From NCBI GenBank assembly GCA_018398815.1, contig CM031628.1, positions 13,471,026 to 13,535,025 on the forward strand: a stretch of DNA of 64,000 nt, in the 5' to 3' direction. How positions within the stretch are numbered: the stretch's first letter is position 1; each line of letters starts with the position of its first letter. The notes beneath the pieces were generated by a model. That model was not told the DNA's origin. It made no database searches and worked only from the letters and a program-made list of their open reading frames with translations. The DNA is from Conus ventricosus. Its lineage: Eukaryota; Mollusca; Gastropoda; Neogastropoda; Conidae. A program made the translations under genes and the position numbers. This document shows, piece after piece, positions 42,868-54,389 of the stretch.

Positions 42868-43789
42868 CTGACAATTCAATCAGTAGTAAAATGTCATTTT
42901 GTAGTGTACACTATCAGCACTGACATTTGTTTCTGATTCCATTGTATTGTGAATGAACTGTATGTGATTGTGGTTAAAGACTTGTTTAAACCAACGGAAT
43001 GCCTATTGATCACTGTTCAATGTAATCGATTCTTTCAGTACATTTGTCACATGGCACCTGCGTAATTTTCTTCACTTTAACATTAGATGCTTTGCTAAGT
43101 TAGAAGAAATGTTTCCAGTTATTCCCAACATTAGGTTTATATCACAGATTTTACAGCATTTTCAACAAATATGTTAGTTTGTTACATGGTTTTTAGCTTG
43201 TTACATGGTTTTTTAGCCCTTCAAAAATGAATGTCAGGTTTTTGAAACCTATACATGTTCTAATATTTAGTCGATTAGTATTATCATTCACCGTGTTTTT
43301 TGTTTTCCATATGTATCAAATTTCTTCCTGTTTTACAACCATAAAAGCTACAGAAATGTATCTTGAACATTACATCTTTATTCTGACTGTTCATAAGAAA
43401 TAAGCAGGTAACTTTCAAGTAACAACTACGCTATGCATAATACTCACTTTCTTTATTCTTGCTTTCTCCTCAAATATCCATCTCCCATATCCCTTGATTA
43501 TAAAACACTGTTAACACAAGGAGTTAACCTGAAATCCTATAAAGTTAACATTGTTAAAACAAATCTATAAAGGCATCTCTCTCCAAAATGCATTTGATTT
43601 AGAATAAAGTTACTAAGTATTCCTCTTCTGTATTTTTCAATGTTGACGAGAAGTGGTAAATTGAAATTTGAGACGGTCTTCCATAAATACGATGGTGGCA
43701 ACAAGAGGGTCTTGAGGTTTGTAGATGATCAGGTCTTTTTCCTTTCCCAGTTGCAAAGAAACATCAGAGAAGATGGGGTTTTGCCTCAT
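42868..43789. other. Non-coding AT-rich stretch, no gene recognised
   Basis: No repeats, domains or splice-bounded frames seen. It precedes the truncated end of an RTE-like LINE. Confidence 0.45.
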
Positions 43790-46437
43790 CTTAACCCCAA
43801 AACCCCATAACCTGACGATCATCCAGGCCTATGTTCCAACGTCAGACCATGACGATGAGGAAATCGAGTTCTACGAGCAGATTGACTCCATCATAGCAAC
43901 AGTGCTAAAGAAAGATATGCTCATAATCCTGGGAGACTGGAATGCCAAGGTTGGCCCGGATGCTTACCAGAATTGGGCAGTAACAGCAGGAAAATTTGGC
44001 ATTGGGGAAACCAACAGAGGCCTTAGACTGCTGGAGTTTGCCAAAAGCCATCGACTTACCCTAGCCAACACTCTCCACCCACACAAGCTGTCCAGAATCA
44101 CAACCTGGCACTCACCAAATGGACAAGTTCACAACCAAGTGGACTTCATTCTGGCCCCACAACGCTACAAGTCCAGCATCAACAAAGCAATTAAACAAGA
44201 ACATTCCCAGGCGCCGACACGGGCAGCGATCACGATCTTGTCCTGGCAACCTTCAAGCTCAAGCTAAAATGTAAGCGCTGTCCAAAGAACCCCCGCATTC
44301 GCCTTGACCTTGAGAAGTTGAAGGACCCGAAATTGCAGAGGTGTTCCAGGCTCGAGTAGGCGGGAAGTTTGCTCTCCTCAACTTAGTGGACAGCGATGTA
44401 GACACCCTTGCTAACAACATCAAAGAGGTGCTAACTACAACAGCTGAAGAAGTTGTGGGAAAGAAGCAGAAGAAGATCCAGCCTTGGGTTACAAACGAGG
44501 TCTTAGATTTATGTGACAAGAGGCGGAAACTAAGAGGAAAGAAATACTCCAGCGACGAAGCCAGGATGCAGTACCAACAGGTGAACAGAGAAGTCAGGAA
44601 GAAGATAAAGACAGCCGAGGAAAATTGGATAGAGGAGCAGTGCGCAGCAATCGAGAAAGGCATGGAAGCAGGGAACAGCAAAGAAGCCTACAACACACTC
44701 AAGACCCTCAATAAGACTAACCAGACAAGATCAGCGGTCATCAAAGATATGAATGGCAAACTACTGACAGAGAATGAAGAAGTCCTGAAGAGGTGGACAG
44801 AATACTGTGAAGGCCTCTACAATTACCAGCTCAACCCGGACACATCCATTTTACAGGACAACCAACGACCCACAGACAGTGAGAATGGTCTCCAAGTACT
44901 GAAGGAGGAGGTTGAGACCGCGATACAGAGTCTGAAGCCAGGGAAATCCCCAGGGGTGGACAATGTGACTATGTCCCAGCTGAGCATGTGAAACACGGAG
45001 GGAAAGAGACCACAGAGGCACTAACAATGCTCTGTCAGAAGATCTGGACAGAAAAGAAGTGGCCAACAGAGTGGACCCAGTCATGGGTGATTCCCTTACC
45101 TAAGAAAGGCAACCTCAAACAATGCCAAAATTACAGGACTATAAGTCTGATCGGCCACCCCAGCAAAGTCATGCTTCGCATCATCCTCAACCGACTGAAA
45201 TCCAAGGGTGAGGAACTGCTATCAGAAGAACAAGCGGGTTTTAGAAGAGGGCGGAGCACTGCGGAACAAATTTTCAACTGCCGAGTCCTGATTGAAAAGC
45301 ATCTACAACACCAAAACGACCTCTTCCACAATTTCATTGACTTTAAGAAGGCACTCGACCGGGTGTGGCACAACGGCCTGTGGCAGGTTGTCAGAGACTT
45401 CAACATTGATGAGAGGCTCGTTCAAGTCATCCAGGCCCTGTACGAACACTCCAGCAGCACAGTACTCCTCAATAGCCAGCAGGGCCAGTTCTTCCCGACT
45501 ACAGTCGGAGTCAAGCAAGGGTGCCTACTATCTCCAGTCCTTTTCAACATCTTTCTGGAGAGAATCATGCAAGAGACCCTAGAAGAACACCACACCTCCA
45601 TCAGCATTGGCGGCAGGCCGGTCTGCAACCTTCGTTTCGCAGACGATATCGACCTCATGGGGGGCAGCAACACCGAGCTCCAGGATCTCACAAACAGACT
45701 TGTCACAAGAGCAAGTGCCTATGGCATGGAGGTCAGCACAGAGAAGTCAAAGGTCATGGTCAACAGCATGACTAACAGCAGTATCAACATAACCATGAAT
45801 GGTGAGCCCCTGGAAGAAGTGACCAGCTTCAGGTACCAGGAAGCAACCCTGTCCAAAGATGGCACCTGCACAGCAGAAATCCGAATCAGGATCAACTCCG
45901 CATCAGCAGCGATGGCCAGACTGAACAGAGTGTGGAAGAGCAACATCACTTTCCACACAAAATTCCGGCTCTACAAGTCACTAGTGGTCTCAATTATATG
46001 GTTGCGAGACATGGACACTGATGGCCGAAACAGAAAGAAGAATCCAGGCGTTTGAGGCCAAGTGCCTGAGGAAACTACTCCGCATCTCCTACAAAGAACA
46101 CAAGACCAATGGTTATGTGTGGAACCTGGTCACTAACCTAGTTGGGCCCCACGAACCACTTCTGGCAACTGTCAAACGACGGAAGATGGCATGGTTTGGC
46201 CATGTCATTCGTCACAACACCCTCTCCAAAACCATCCTTCAAGGTACCGTTGAAGGAGGGCGCAGACGAGGACGGCAGAGAAAGAGCTGGTCCGACAACA
46301 AAAAGGACTGGACCAAACTGACCATGCCAGATCTCCTCAAGACAGCCAACAGAAGAGCCTGGAGAGAAACGGCGGCTGCCTCATCACGTCCCCCAACAAC
46401 CCCAGTGGTCAAGGGAATGACTGATCAGAGAAGATGA
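43790..46437 (+). pseudogene. RTE-like LINE, 5'-truncated, endonuclease - RT ORF with frameshifts
   Basis: Plus-strand copy unrelated to the I-type family. It begins inside the AP endonuclease (HNLTIIQAYVPTSDHDDEEI, LIILGDWNAKVG, TWHSPNGQVHNQVDFI). A shift near 44215 precedes GSDHDLVLATFK. From 44341 comes a linker, then RT: PLPKKGNLKQCQNYRTISLI, EEQAGFRRGRSTAEQ, FIDFKKALDRVWH, GVKQGCLLSPVLFNIF and the active site LRFADDIDLMGGS. A shift near 44985 separates linker and RT, and another near 46010 separates the C-terminus (RRKMAWFGHVIRH, GGRRRGRQRKSW). No RNase H. The motifs fit RTE/CR1-type LINEs; RTE is my preferred reading. Non-functional. Confidence 0.85.
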
Positions 46438-46861
46438 CACTGGTCATCTTTCAAAACAGTTGAACTTACCGTTTTTCAATTTTCTCTTCTTTGACATCTT
46501 ATAAATTCACTGCCACATTAAAGTAATAAATTGTTTCTGATAACAAAAAAGAGTGAAAATGAATGAAAGCTAGGTAGGAAAAAAAAGCAAAAGGGTAGGA
46601 AAGGGGGGAAACTAGAATGTCTACTTCAAAAAAGAAGAAAAAAAAGGGAGGAAGGCAGCCTGGGAATGAGGGGTGGGATTTCTTTCTAGATGAAAGAGTA
46701 TGATAGAGAGTGAAAACGTTTTTCTTGTGTGTAAATTTTGCTACGTACATAATAAATCATTATAATACAAAAAAAATGTTGTGCACTAGCAAAAATATTT
46801 CTCACATGAAGATTTTCGCCAGTTAAGCGGCATTAAATGAGAGAACCTCCAGCATACTTAC
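46438..46861. other. Non-coding stretch after the RTE-like LINE
   Basis: It may include the LINE 3' end (unclear), then A-rich unique sequence leading to the donor side of the next exon. Confidence 0.4.
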
Positions 46862-47077
46862 CAGCAGCAGGTGAAAGTTCAGTACATGTCTCTGCGCTCT
46901 GAGCATGAATGTAAACATTCCCTTCATCAACTGCTGGGGCCGGCTTTTGTTCCTTGTCCAGTTTCAGATCTCTCGGTGCACATGCTGACCGTTGGCCGTT
47001 TTCATCTTTTTTTGACTGAACTGCTTTCTTTTCTGCTTCTTGTTCTGGGGCTTTTTCCCCAGACATTCCAGAGCTGG
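46862..47077 (-). CDS. Small phase 1-1 exon encoding a charged, low-complexity segment
   Basis: The exon is 216 bp (72 codons) between a good acceptor (tttgtctgcttacag) and a consensus GTAAGT donor (complement 46856-46861), both in phase 1 and with no stop. Translation is rich in Lys, Glu, Ala and Gln (SGMSGEKAPEQEAEKKAVQS, DLKLDKEQKPAPAVDEGN) and probably disordered. This is the best-supported exon of this set. The intron just upstream (47078-47170) is duplicated upstream of the exon at 49743-49862. Function unknown. Confidence 0.62.
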
Positions 47078-47204
47078 CTGTAAGCAGACAAACAGAAAAT
47101 ATGGCACATATGTCATTGGTAGATATATACACATTCCATCATGTATACATTCCATAAACACAGGGTCGTAGGGTGCCATGACAAAGACACAACAATTTTG
47201 CGGC

Positions 47205-47515
47205 CACTTAAGCACTCATCATAGAATTTCAGTGACAGACACATGACAGCAATGTTGCTGCTGCTAAACATTCATTATAGCATTCCAGTGACCATTACAT
47301 GAAAGACTATGTTGCTGCTACTTTCACAGTATTTCAGTGAAAGACATATGAACAATATCGCTGCACCTTACATATTTATTACAGCATTTCAGTGAGAGAC
47401 ACGGGAATAACAAAGTTACTGCTATTTAAACATTCATTACAGCACTTCGGTGACAGATACACGAACAATGATGTTGCTGCTACTTAAACGTTCATTACAG
47501 CATTCCAGTGATCAA
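47205..47515. repeat. Dispersed satellite, array 1, unit about 60-70 bp
   Basis: The unit is around 'cattacagcatttcagtgac' with agacacatgaacaa..atgttgctgctacttaaa, about 5 copies. The same unit forms arrays at 50010-50150 and 53750-54330, each located upstream (in minus-strand sense) of an exon. Confidence 0.85.
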
Positions 47516-47779
47516 TGGAGAATGCTTCATGGGGCCCACCTCCTCTCTGGACCTTCAGATGCAAACTGTGTGTGTTTCTGTTGCCTTTTGAAGGTTGACA
47601 TGGATTACAGGATCTTTGATATATGAGAGTCATGGATCATAGAGCTGTTGTTTAAATGCTTTGCAACTTTGGTAAATAACATTTGAAACTTCCACCTGCA
47701 CCCTTCCCCTGCTCCTTACAAACTAAGTGATCTGCTCCTGACTACAAAGGCAGAGGTCTGAATAACACTGTGTAGTAGG

Positions 47780-48060
47780 TAAAACAATAACATAAGTACA
47801 ACACACACACCATAGGAATAGCACTACAAGTAGAAAGAACAATACCACAGTATCAACACACACACCATAGGAATAGCACTGTGTAGTAGGTAAAACAACA
47901 ACGTGAGTAGAACACACACACACACGCACACCATAGGAATAGCACTACAAGTAGAAAAAAACAATAACATGAGTACAGCACACACACACACCACTGGAAT
48001 AAGACTGTGTAGTAGGCAAAACAATATTAGTACAGCACACGCACACCATAGAGCATGCAA
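47780..48060. repeat. Minisatellite with CA core, unit about 60 bp, about 5 copies
   Basis: The unit contains 'acacacaccataggaatagc' then actacaagtagaaa or actgtgtagtaggtaaaaca; two unit types alternate. Confidence 0.85.
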
Positions 48061-48776
48061 TAAGTGTGTATGTCCCCAGTGGCCATCATGTGCACAGTTC
48101 CAGTGGGACGTCAGGAGGCCTGCAACGGCAACTCTCGTCTGATAAGACGGCGCTGGCTCAGTCGAGAAACACACTTATAGGAAATGGGGGATGTGTGCAC
48201 AGCTGAATTTGATTCTCTCTTTGTTGAAGATTCTGTCTCTGTAGTCAATGGCAACTGGCCCTGTTCTCGTTCCACTCAGCTCTCATTTATCAACAGTTAT
48301 TCATGGAAAATGTTTGAATACTCATCACCGCCACCACCATCTCCCAATCCCCCCTCAAACTCACACACAAATGGCATGTGATACTTGTGGTGTTTAACTG
48401 TCAACACACACACACACACACACACACACATACTGGCTGGGGGTGGAGTGGACAGAGGGAGGGGGGGGGGGGGGGGGGGGGCTTTTTTTTTTTTTTAACT
48501 TCAGAAACTGTCAGAAGTGCACACTTATGAATATGCCACATGCTACAAACAACACATTCCTGAGATGAAAACTGCACACGATTTTATGTCTGAATGTGCA
48601 CTCATTGGCATGTTTTTAAAGCAGTGCATGCTTTTTGCTTGATCTGATAACCTCCAGCCTGTCCCACACCTTTGTGTGCACAGCAACATGCACCACACCA
48701 CACACACACAAGATATACAGTTACTCATTAGGCGAATGACAAGACTTGCACAGTTGTAGAAAAAACCACAATGAGA
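48061..48776. other. Non-coding stretch with CA and poly-G tracts
   Basis: (CA)n at 48403-48429, a poly-G run at about 48462-48480 followed by poly-T. No gene recognised. Confidence 0.5.
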
Positions 48777-49570
48777 GGCTGAGGCAGAGGCCCAGACAGA
48801 AGAATTATAATAACAATCATGTGGGCATCTACACAGTGCTGTTCCTTATTTTGTGGGAATTTAAACAGTGCGAATCCTCACTCTAAGAGTAGGCTCACTA
48901 CACTTTACAATAGCCTTTCTAACAACCAAACAAAAATAATTGATCTTAAAAAGTTTAAGTACCACATCCACCCAAACATAAACAAACAAATCAGTTAATC
49001 ACACAACACAACGCGTGTTGACCTCTCAGGTCATCTTCAGGCAAGATAAACAACACTCAGGACAACACAAAAATGAAGTACGAGCAATCCCTTATCTCAT
49101 CAAATTCTGCGCAATATGGATGCTGAATTTGTTGACGTGAGTGACAGCTCGTTCTTCATTTCTGTTGTCCCGAGTGTCGTTTCTCTTGCCTGAAGAAGGC
49201 CTGAGATGTCAAAACACGTCATGTTTTGTCTTGTGATTTGTTTGTTCATGTTTGGCAGATGCAGTACATAAAACTTTTTAAAATTCATTTAGATTTCCGC
49301 CTGCGGTTATCTCCCTTTGCAACTAGAACTAACTGCACTTTACAGAAGCATTTAAAACTATAACCAAACAAAAGTAACTGAAACATCATTTAAACAAAAC
49401 ACATTTGCTCACTTCACTGTGAAAACTAAAAATGCTAAAATAAAAACAGTATAAAATCTTATTGGTTGCAGTATATCACAAAGATAGCATGACATTCTCA
49501 AGCTCAGACAGAAATGGCACTTCAACATAACAAACTGAACATGCACTAAAAGAGACAGCCTAGATCTTGT
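48777..49570. repeat. Duplicated intron module, copy 2
   Basis: Two parts (48777-48940 and 49318-49570) match 42349-42690 in order, split by unique sequence at 48945-49315. It ends at the donor of the exon at 49579-49641, just as copy 1 ends at the exon at 42700-42867. Confidence 0.75.
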
Positions 49571-49578
49571 ATACTTAC

Positions 49579-49641
49579 TTGTCTTGGGGTTGCATGGGCT
49601 GTCTCCACAAGCTGAAGATTCAGTTCTTGTCACGACCTGTG
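49579..49641 (-). CDS. Possible 63-bp phase 1-1 exon, Cys-containing
   Basis: Donor GTAAGT (complement 49573-49578) and acceptor ggctggtcag give 21 codons in phase 1: QVVTRTESSACGDSPCNPKT. The size is a multiple of three and the phase equals that of the neighbouring exons. The acceptor choice is uncertain, because an alternative upstream AG leads into a stop. Confidence 0.4.
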
Positions 49642-49742
49642 CTGACCAGCCAGTAGTCTTCATCACTAGTTGCTGTGACTGGAATCGGATTTCCTCCATT
49701 TCTCAATGTCATGCTTGACCCTCCAGTGTCTCCAGTGCTTAC

Positions 49743-49862
49743 ACATTCTAGTTCCTCTTGGTCTGGTCCTTCCACCCTCTGAGGCATTTTCTTTTTTCAA
49801 ATTCTCCTCGTTATACAGATTTTTTTCCCGAGGTTTGTCCGTTCTTCTTGCAATTTTACCAG
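49743..49862 (-). CDS. Small phase 1-1 exon encoding a Lys/Arg/Glu-rich segment
   Basis: The exon is 120 bp (40 codons). The acceptor is tgcctttaataacag and the donor GTAAGC (complement 49737-49742), both in phase 1. Translation begins GKIARRTDKPREKNLYNEEN and continues with KKENASEGGRTRPRGTRM; it is charged and probably disordered. The same frame stays open past the donor to 49666, so an unspliced or longer exon is possible. Family unknown. Confidence 0.48.
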
Positions 49863-50009
49863 CTGTTATTAAAGGCAGGACAAGAAAAATCTTAATGCAA
49901 TTTCTTGATATCCAACAGCAGGCTGTAAACAAACAGAAAATATGGCACGTATGTCACTGGCATATCATACATTCCATCATGTAAACCATTCCATAAGCAC
50001 AAGGTGCCG

Positions 50010-50150
50010 TCAAGACACGTGAACAATGAGGCTGCTGCCACTTAAACGTTCATCACAGCATTTCAGTCACAGACTTGTAGACAAAAGCTGCTGCTTACTT
50101 AAGCTCAGAAGAGTATTTCAGTGGCAGAAAAATGAACAATGATGTTACGT
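50010..50150. repeat. Dispersed satellite, array 2, about 2 copies
   Basis: Matches the array at 47205: gtgaacaatgaggctgctgc, cacttaaacgttcatcacag, catttcagtcacagac. It follows intron sequence also shared with 47078-47170. Confidence 0.75.
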
Positions 50151-51823
50151 CTTCATCGTAAAAGGGGTGTCCCACCTTGTCCAGGACGGGGGGAAATCGT
50201 GATGGTATTGCCTAAGTGCACTAAGTTGATGTACTATTAGTCAGGCTTAACACACCAAGGTTATCTTTGCACTCGTACACGCATATGCACACTCATGCGC
50301 CCACCAAACATTCACCTCTCCTGGGAATGGGATGTCACGCATTCGGTTCTCTCCTAACACGATCTGAGCACAAGAATTACAATTTCTATGCTACTTATAA
50401 TCAAACATGAAAAATCCAATTACACAAAATGAACAAATCAGCACATGAAAAATCAATACTTCCTAATCCCGGTTATAATAAAAATGACTTCTTACCTGAC
50501 AGGTTTTCACACACAACCACACTTTCACACCACACCACAGTTCTTGAAAAAGTCTGTTCACGTCTTCTTCAGCACTGCTTGATGGTGATGCCCTTGGTTG
50601 ACTGGCTCCAGGTTTCAGGACTGGGTCTTCGTGGTCGTCTCTGGGATCTTGACGTAGAACTCTTCTTCTTCGTCTCCTTCACCCACCTCTGGGTTCAAAT
50701 TCAGTTTGTCTGTCTTCACCCACCTCTGGGCTTCAAACTTAGTTTCCTTCTCTTCCAGCTTGTCTTTAACTCCAAGACTTTGCTGTCTCTTCTATCTCCC
50801 AGACCACATTTCTCTCGACCCTAATCGTCCTGCTCACTCCTCTCCTCTCTCTCTCCTCTGCCTTCTCTCTCTCTCTCTCTCTCGTGGTGGTGTTCTCCCT
50901 GCACGTTGTTCTCCCTCAGTTTATATAGGGATGGAAACAAAGGATTCCCCTTCGGGCCATGCCTTTGTCCATGCTGCTTCTCAAACCCCTAGTTCACAAG
51001 TACCTGAATTCTCCATTCGCTACATCTGACCCTCACATCAGCATTTACACACATCCCTACCTAATTGATTAGCAAACACTTGGCACCAGATGGACATCGA
51101 AATTTCCCGCCGACTTCGGTGGTCACTTAACACAGTAATTATCTTAAGGACGGCTATGACAACAACCACACGCATTCAACCAGCCTGACAACAGAACCAA
51201 CACAGTGACCCAAGGCAATACCATCCGAACGAGTCCAAGACTCCTGCTCTTCACTGACTGTTTACAAAAGAACCTCAGCTGACTAAGTGTCTAGCACTCA
51301 CTTGGAGCACCGAGGTCGTAGTGCTTACATCCCTTTCCCCTTTCGCCATCGGGCAGGTCCGAACTCTCTACTACCTTAGGTGCCATCTGTCACCTCACCA
51401 CTTCGTCTCCTTGACACAGTTCGACCGTGTGCGATGGGTAAGGTACACTGGTTAATGGGTCTATTACCTATTTCTATACTACGTACAACATCCCTTTGCC
51501 TCTAAGCGTTTAATGCCTTTTGCGAGAGGTTTCACACCCTTTGACACCCCTAAATAGCATGTTTGGGTTGTTCAAAAGTATGATCGAGCGTGTTTCGATG
51601 TACGTGTTACTTTTCTTCTAGAACTCACTTCTATCCGTGTTTCGGGCCGTGCAAGTAGCCAAATCGTGACTCGCCACGGAGATTGCCGAGCACAGTTACG
51701 GAAAGAGATGAGAGTCGGGGATTCCGCAAGTGACGTATAAATGCAAGACTACCGTGAATGAAAGACATGTGCCTAAAAGCTTTCGGTATGAGGACGTAAA
51801 ACTCAACTATTTTCCGGCGATAA
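50151..51823. other. Mostly unique sequence, no gene established
   Basis: It contains a CT-rich part (50840-50885), a TTATATAGG motif at 50921 and a moderately CpG-containing part (51,230-51,760) just before the ORF at 51824. Whether that part is a promoter cannot be decided from sequence alone. Confidence 0.4.
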
Positions 51824-51990
51824 TGGCAGATGCTCCCAGCTACGAGTCAAGTTCCAACGAAGAGGACATCGAACGTGAAATTTTCACTGAAGTTATGGAG
51901 TTCAGCCGTACCAGTTTGAACCTACAGCTCCTTGTACAGTACCACCTCCCTCGCCATCAGACGGTTGTGTTTCTTCCCAGGCAGTTCAAC
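51824..51990 (+). pseudogene. Acidic N-terminal exon fragment with a PYQFEP motif, frameshifted
   Basis: The ATG at 51824 gives MADAPSYESSSNEEDIEREI. After about 24 codons, near 51890, the frame must shift by one base to reach GVQPYQFEPTAPCTVPPP. An acidic start followed by a V-x-P-Y-x-F-E-P-like motif is seen at the N-terminus of many invertebrate P2X7-ballast-type and transposon-associated proteins. That match is from memory and weak. It could be the first exon of such a gene or a relic of one. No downstream domain exon was found. Confidence 0.35.
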
Positions 51991-52019
51991 ATTTTACAGG
52001 TTGACCATATTATGTACAG

Positions 52020-52220
52020 GTACACACATACGCACGACACAGATAGTACATGATATAAACATGCACACACATACATCTATTTACACACACACACATATTA
52101 CCGTAGTATGTAAATAACTTTACGCACGACACAGATAGTACATGATATAAACATGCACACACATACATCTATTTACACACACACACACACACACATTACC
52201 GTAGTATGTAAATAACTTTA
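52020..52220. repeat. Tandem duplication of about 95 bp
   Basis: The block acgcacgacacagatagtac..tattaccgtagtatgtaaat is present twice, differing mainly in the length of the CA run. Confidence 0.9.
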
Positions 52221-52370
52221 AAATGATTATGCGATAAACCACATTTTCTTTCAGTTGTTTAGATCTATCAGATAATGCTTTTCCTTTGAACAGGAGTTTG
52301 TCAGCTACTGCATCATCACACTATTCTGTTCCCTGCTGTAGAAATCTTTTCAACAGCTGTTCACTTTTAG

Positions 52371-52439
<69 letters not shown>
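52371..52439. repeat. Poly-C run of about 69 bases
   Basis: An uninterrupted C homopolymer. It may be a genuine simple repeat or a sequencing or assembly artefact. Confidence 0.95.
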
Positions 52440-53106
52440 ACCACTTTTTTTTTACATTCCTCATTTTCAATCTCACTCTCTCCACTTAAATTCTGAAGTT
52501 CCACAATGACAATTAGAATCTGAGGGGTCTTTTACATATATTGCAGTCAAAGATTCTGGCTGTTAAGTGTTATTGTAAAAACTGATGCAGATCTAAACAG
52601 CAGATCTAAGCTCATTATTCTCTTACCAGGGCAGTGTATAGCATACAGACATACCACACCTACATATATCTTAAAATGCACACTAAATCACCATCCTGTA
52701 TCCAAACACTGATAAATAATTCATTTACTAAAGCATATGGTTGTTGGGCGGAAACTTGAACTTGCAGGGATGCTGATGTTCAGCAATGTCCTGAAAAATA
52801 AAACCCAAACTATTATTCACTGGAGTCCAACAAGTTATTTGTGGACATGGACACTTTCTTGTCAATAAGAATCCTAACTTCAGTTTGTTGGAAACAGTAA
52901 CAGCAGGGGGAAAAATCGATCACAAACATGCAACAGTTTCAGTGGCAGCAGGCAGTGTGACTGACTGCCACTATGACAGTAACAATGTATGTTTCAGTTT
53001 GATGCCAACACTCAACAAAACCAACAATTAACTATCTTTAAACCAACCATACACTGAGAATGAAATGAAACCCAAAAAGATCAACCACCCATTCCACAAA
53101 CCTTAC
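52440..53106. other. Non-coding stretch downstream (minus sense) of the THAP exon
   Basis: Unique AT-rich sequence; nothing recognised. Confidence 0.45.
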
Positions 53107-53501
53107 CTTCTTTACGCCTCTGAGTTTGGCTCTCTTGCTCCTGACAGAATCTGTGTCACTGTTGCGTTTGAGGCTTGCACTTGCAGCTGGCGAATGAACA
53201 GACAGTGCTTTAATACATTTTTCTGTTATAATAGTTGGCACAGCATCGTCTTTCAGCTGTCTTCGGACCCGAATTCCAGATTCCACCTTTACTTTTCAGG
53301 TATGTTGATCTTGGAAACTGTGCTCTTGAAAGTGACACCACAAATGCCATGATAACTGCCCCGAAGAACAAAATCTTTCCTCGTTGTGGTGACAAAATTT
53401 ATCCACAATCGCCTAAACTGGCTGGAAGCACCTGGAAAAGCATGAACGCATGCTCTTTGCTTATTTCCTGATGAAATTCTGCAACCAGACACAGCACACA
53501 T
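53107..53501 (-). pseudogene. THAP-type zinc-finger exon, frameshifted
   Basis: The ATG at 53501 starts MCAVSGCRISSGNKQ, which gives the first two Cys of a C2CH THAP finger. HAFPGASSQFRRLW (conserved FP and Trp) and GSYHGICG follow. Then a frame change occurs where the second half of the finger (C-x2-H-F) is expected; the other frame reads CHFQEHSF, then a TGA, then VESGIRVRRQLKDDAVPTII. The AVPT box near the finger end is a THAP hallmark. The exon would end at a GTAAGG donor (complement 53101-53106) in phase 0. THAP domains bind DNA and occur in host regulators and in P-element transposases. As assembled it is broken. Confidence 0.6.
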
Positions 53502-53749
53502 ATCTCACTTCAGCCAAATACGAAGAGCGACTTAACTTTTCTACGTCATCAATCGGGAAACCCCTCTATTATCGAAATCGAGGCTCTCATTCCTGTTTCC
53601 GCCTTTCACTTTCCCAATCTGCAGGAAATGCTGCTCTCACTGCAAAATGAGAGCACAGGCGGCCGATTCGGGGCTGGGTTTCGCAATACAACTACATACC
53701 AAAACCGTGTATTTGGTCAAAATAGATTTGTAAAAATGGGCGAGATCCC

Positions 53750-54330
53750 CTTTAAGCATAGCATTTCCGTGACAAACTTGTAAACAACATTATTGCTGAA
53801 ATTTAATAAATATTTCGTCATACTATTCCAGTGACAGACACAAGAACAACAATATTGCCGCTGTTTACACGTTTTTCACTTCATTTCAGACAGTGACAGA
53901 CACATAAACAAAGATACTGTTGTTACTCAAATATTAATCACTTCATTTCAGTGACAGACACATGAACAACAATACTGTTGTTATTTAAATATTCATCTCT
54001 TCATTTCAGTGACAGACACATGAACAATGATACTGTTATTTAAGTATTCATCGCTTCATTTCAGTGACAGACACATGAACAACGATACTGTTGTTATTTA
54101 AGTATTCATCACTTCATTTCAGTGACAGATACATGAACAACGATACTGTTATCTAGATATTCATCACTTCATTTCAGTGACAGTAACATGAACAATGATA
54201 CTGTTGTTATTTAAATATATCACAGAATTTCAGTGACAGAAACATGAACAATGATACCGCTGCTATTGAAGCATTCATGAAAAAAGATGTTGCTGCTAGT
54301 GCTACTAAAACCTTCATCACAGCCTTTAGC
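53750..54330. repeat. Dispersed satellite, array 3, about 9 copies
   Basis: The unit is about 60 bp, 'tcatttcagtgacagacaca' then tgaacaacgatactgttgtt and atttaaatattcatcact. Homologous to the arrays at 47205 and 50010. Confidence 0.9.
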
Positions 54331-54389
54331 AACAGACACATGGACAATGATCTTATCCCCCGCATCTCCTGCTACATCCCACATGTCTG

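Noticed and set aside
50915..50935. TATA-box promoter at TTATATAGG
   Set aside because: No downstream coding start with convincing content within a reasonable distance; an isolated motif is not enough.
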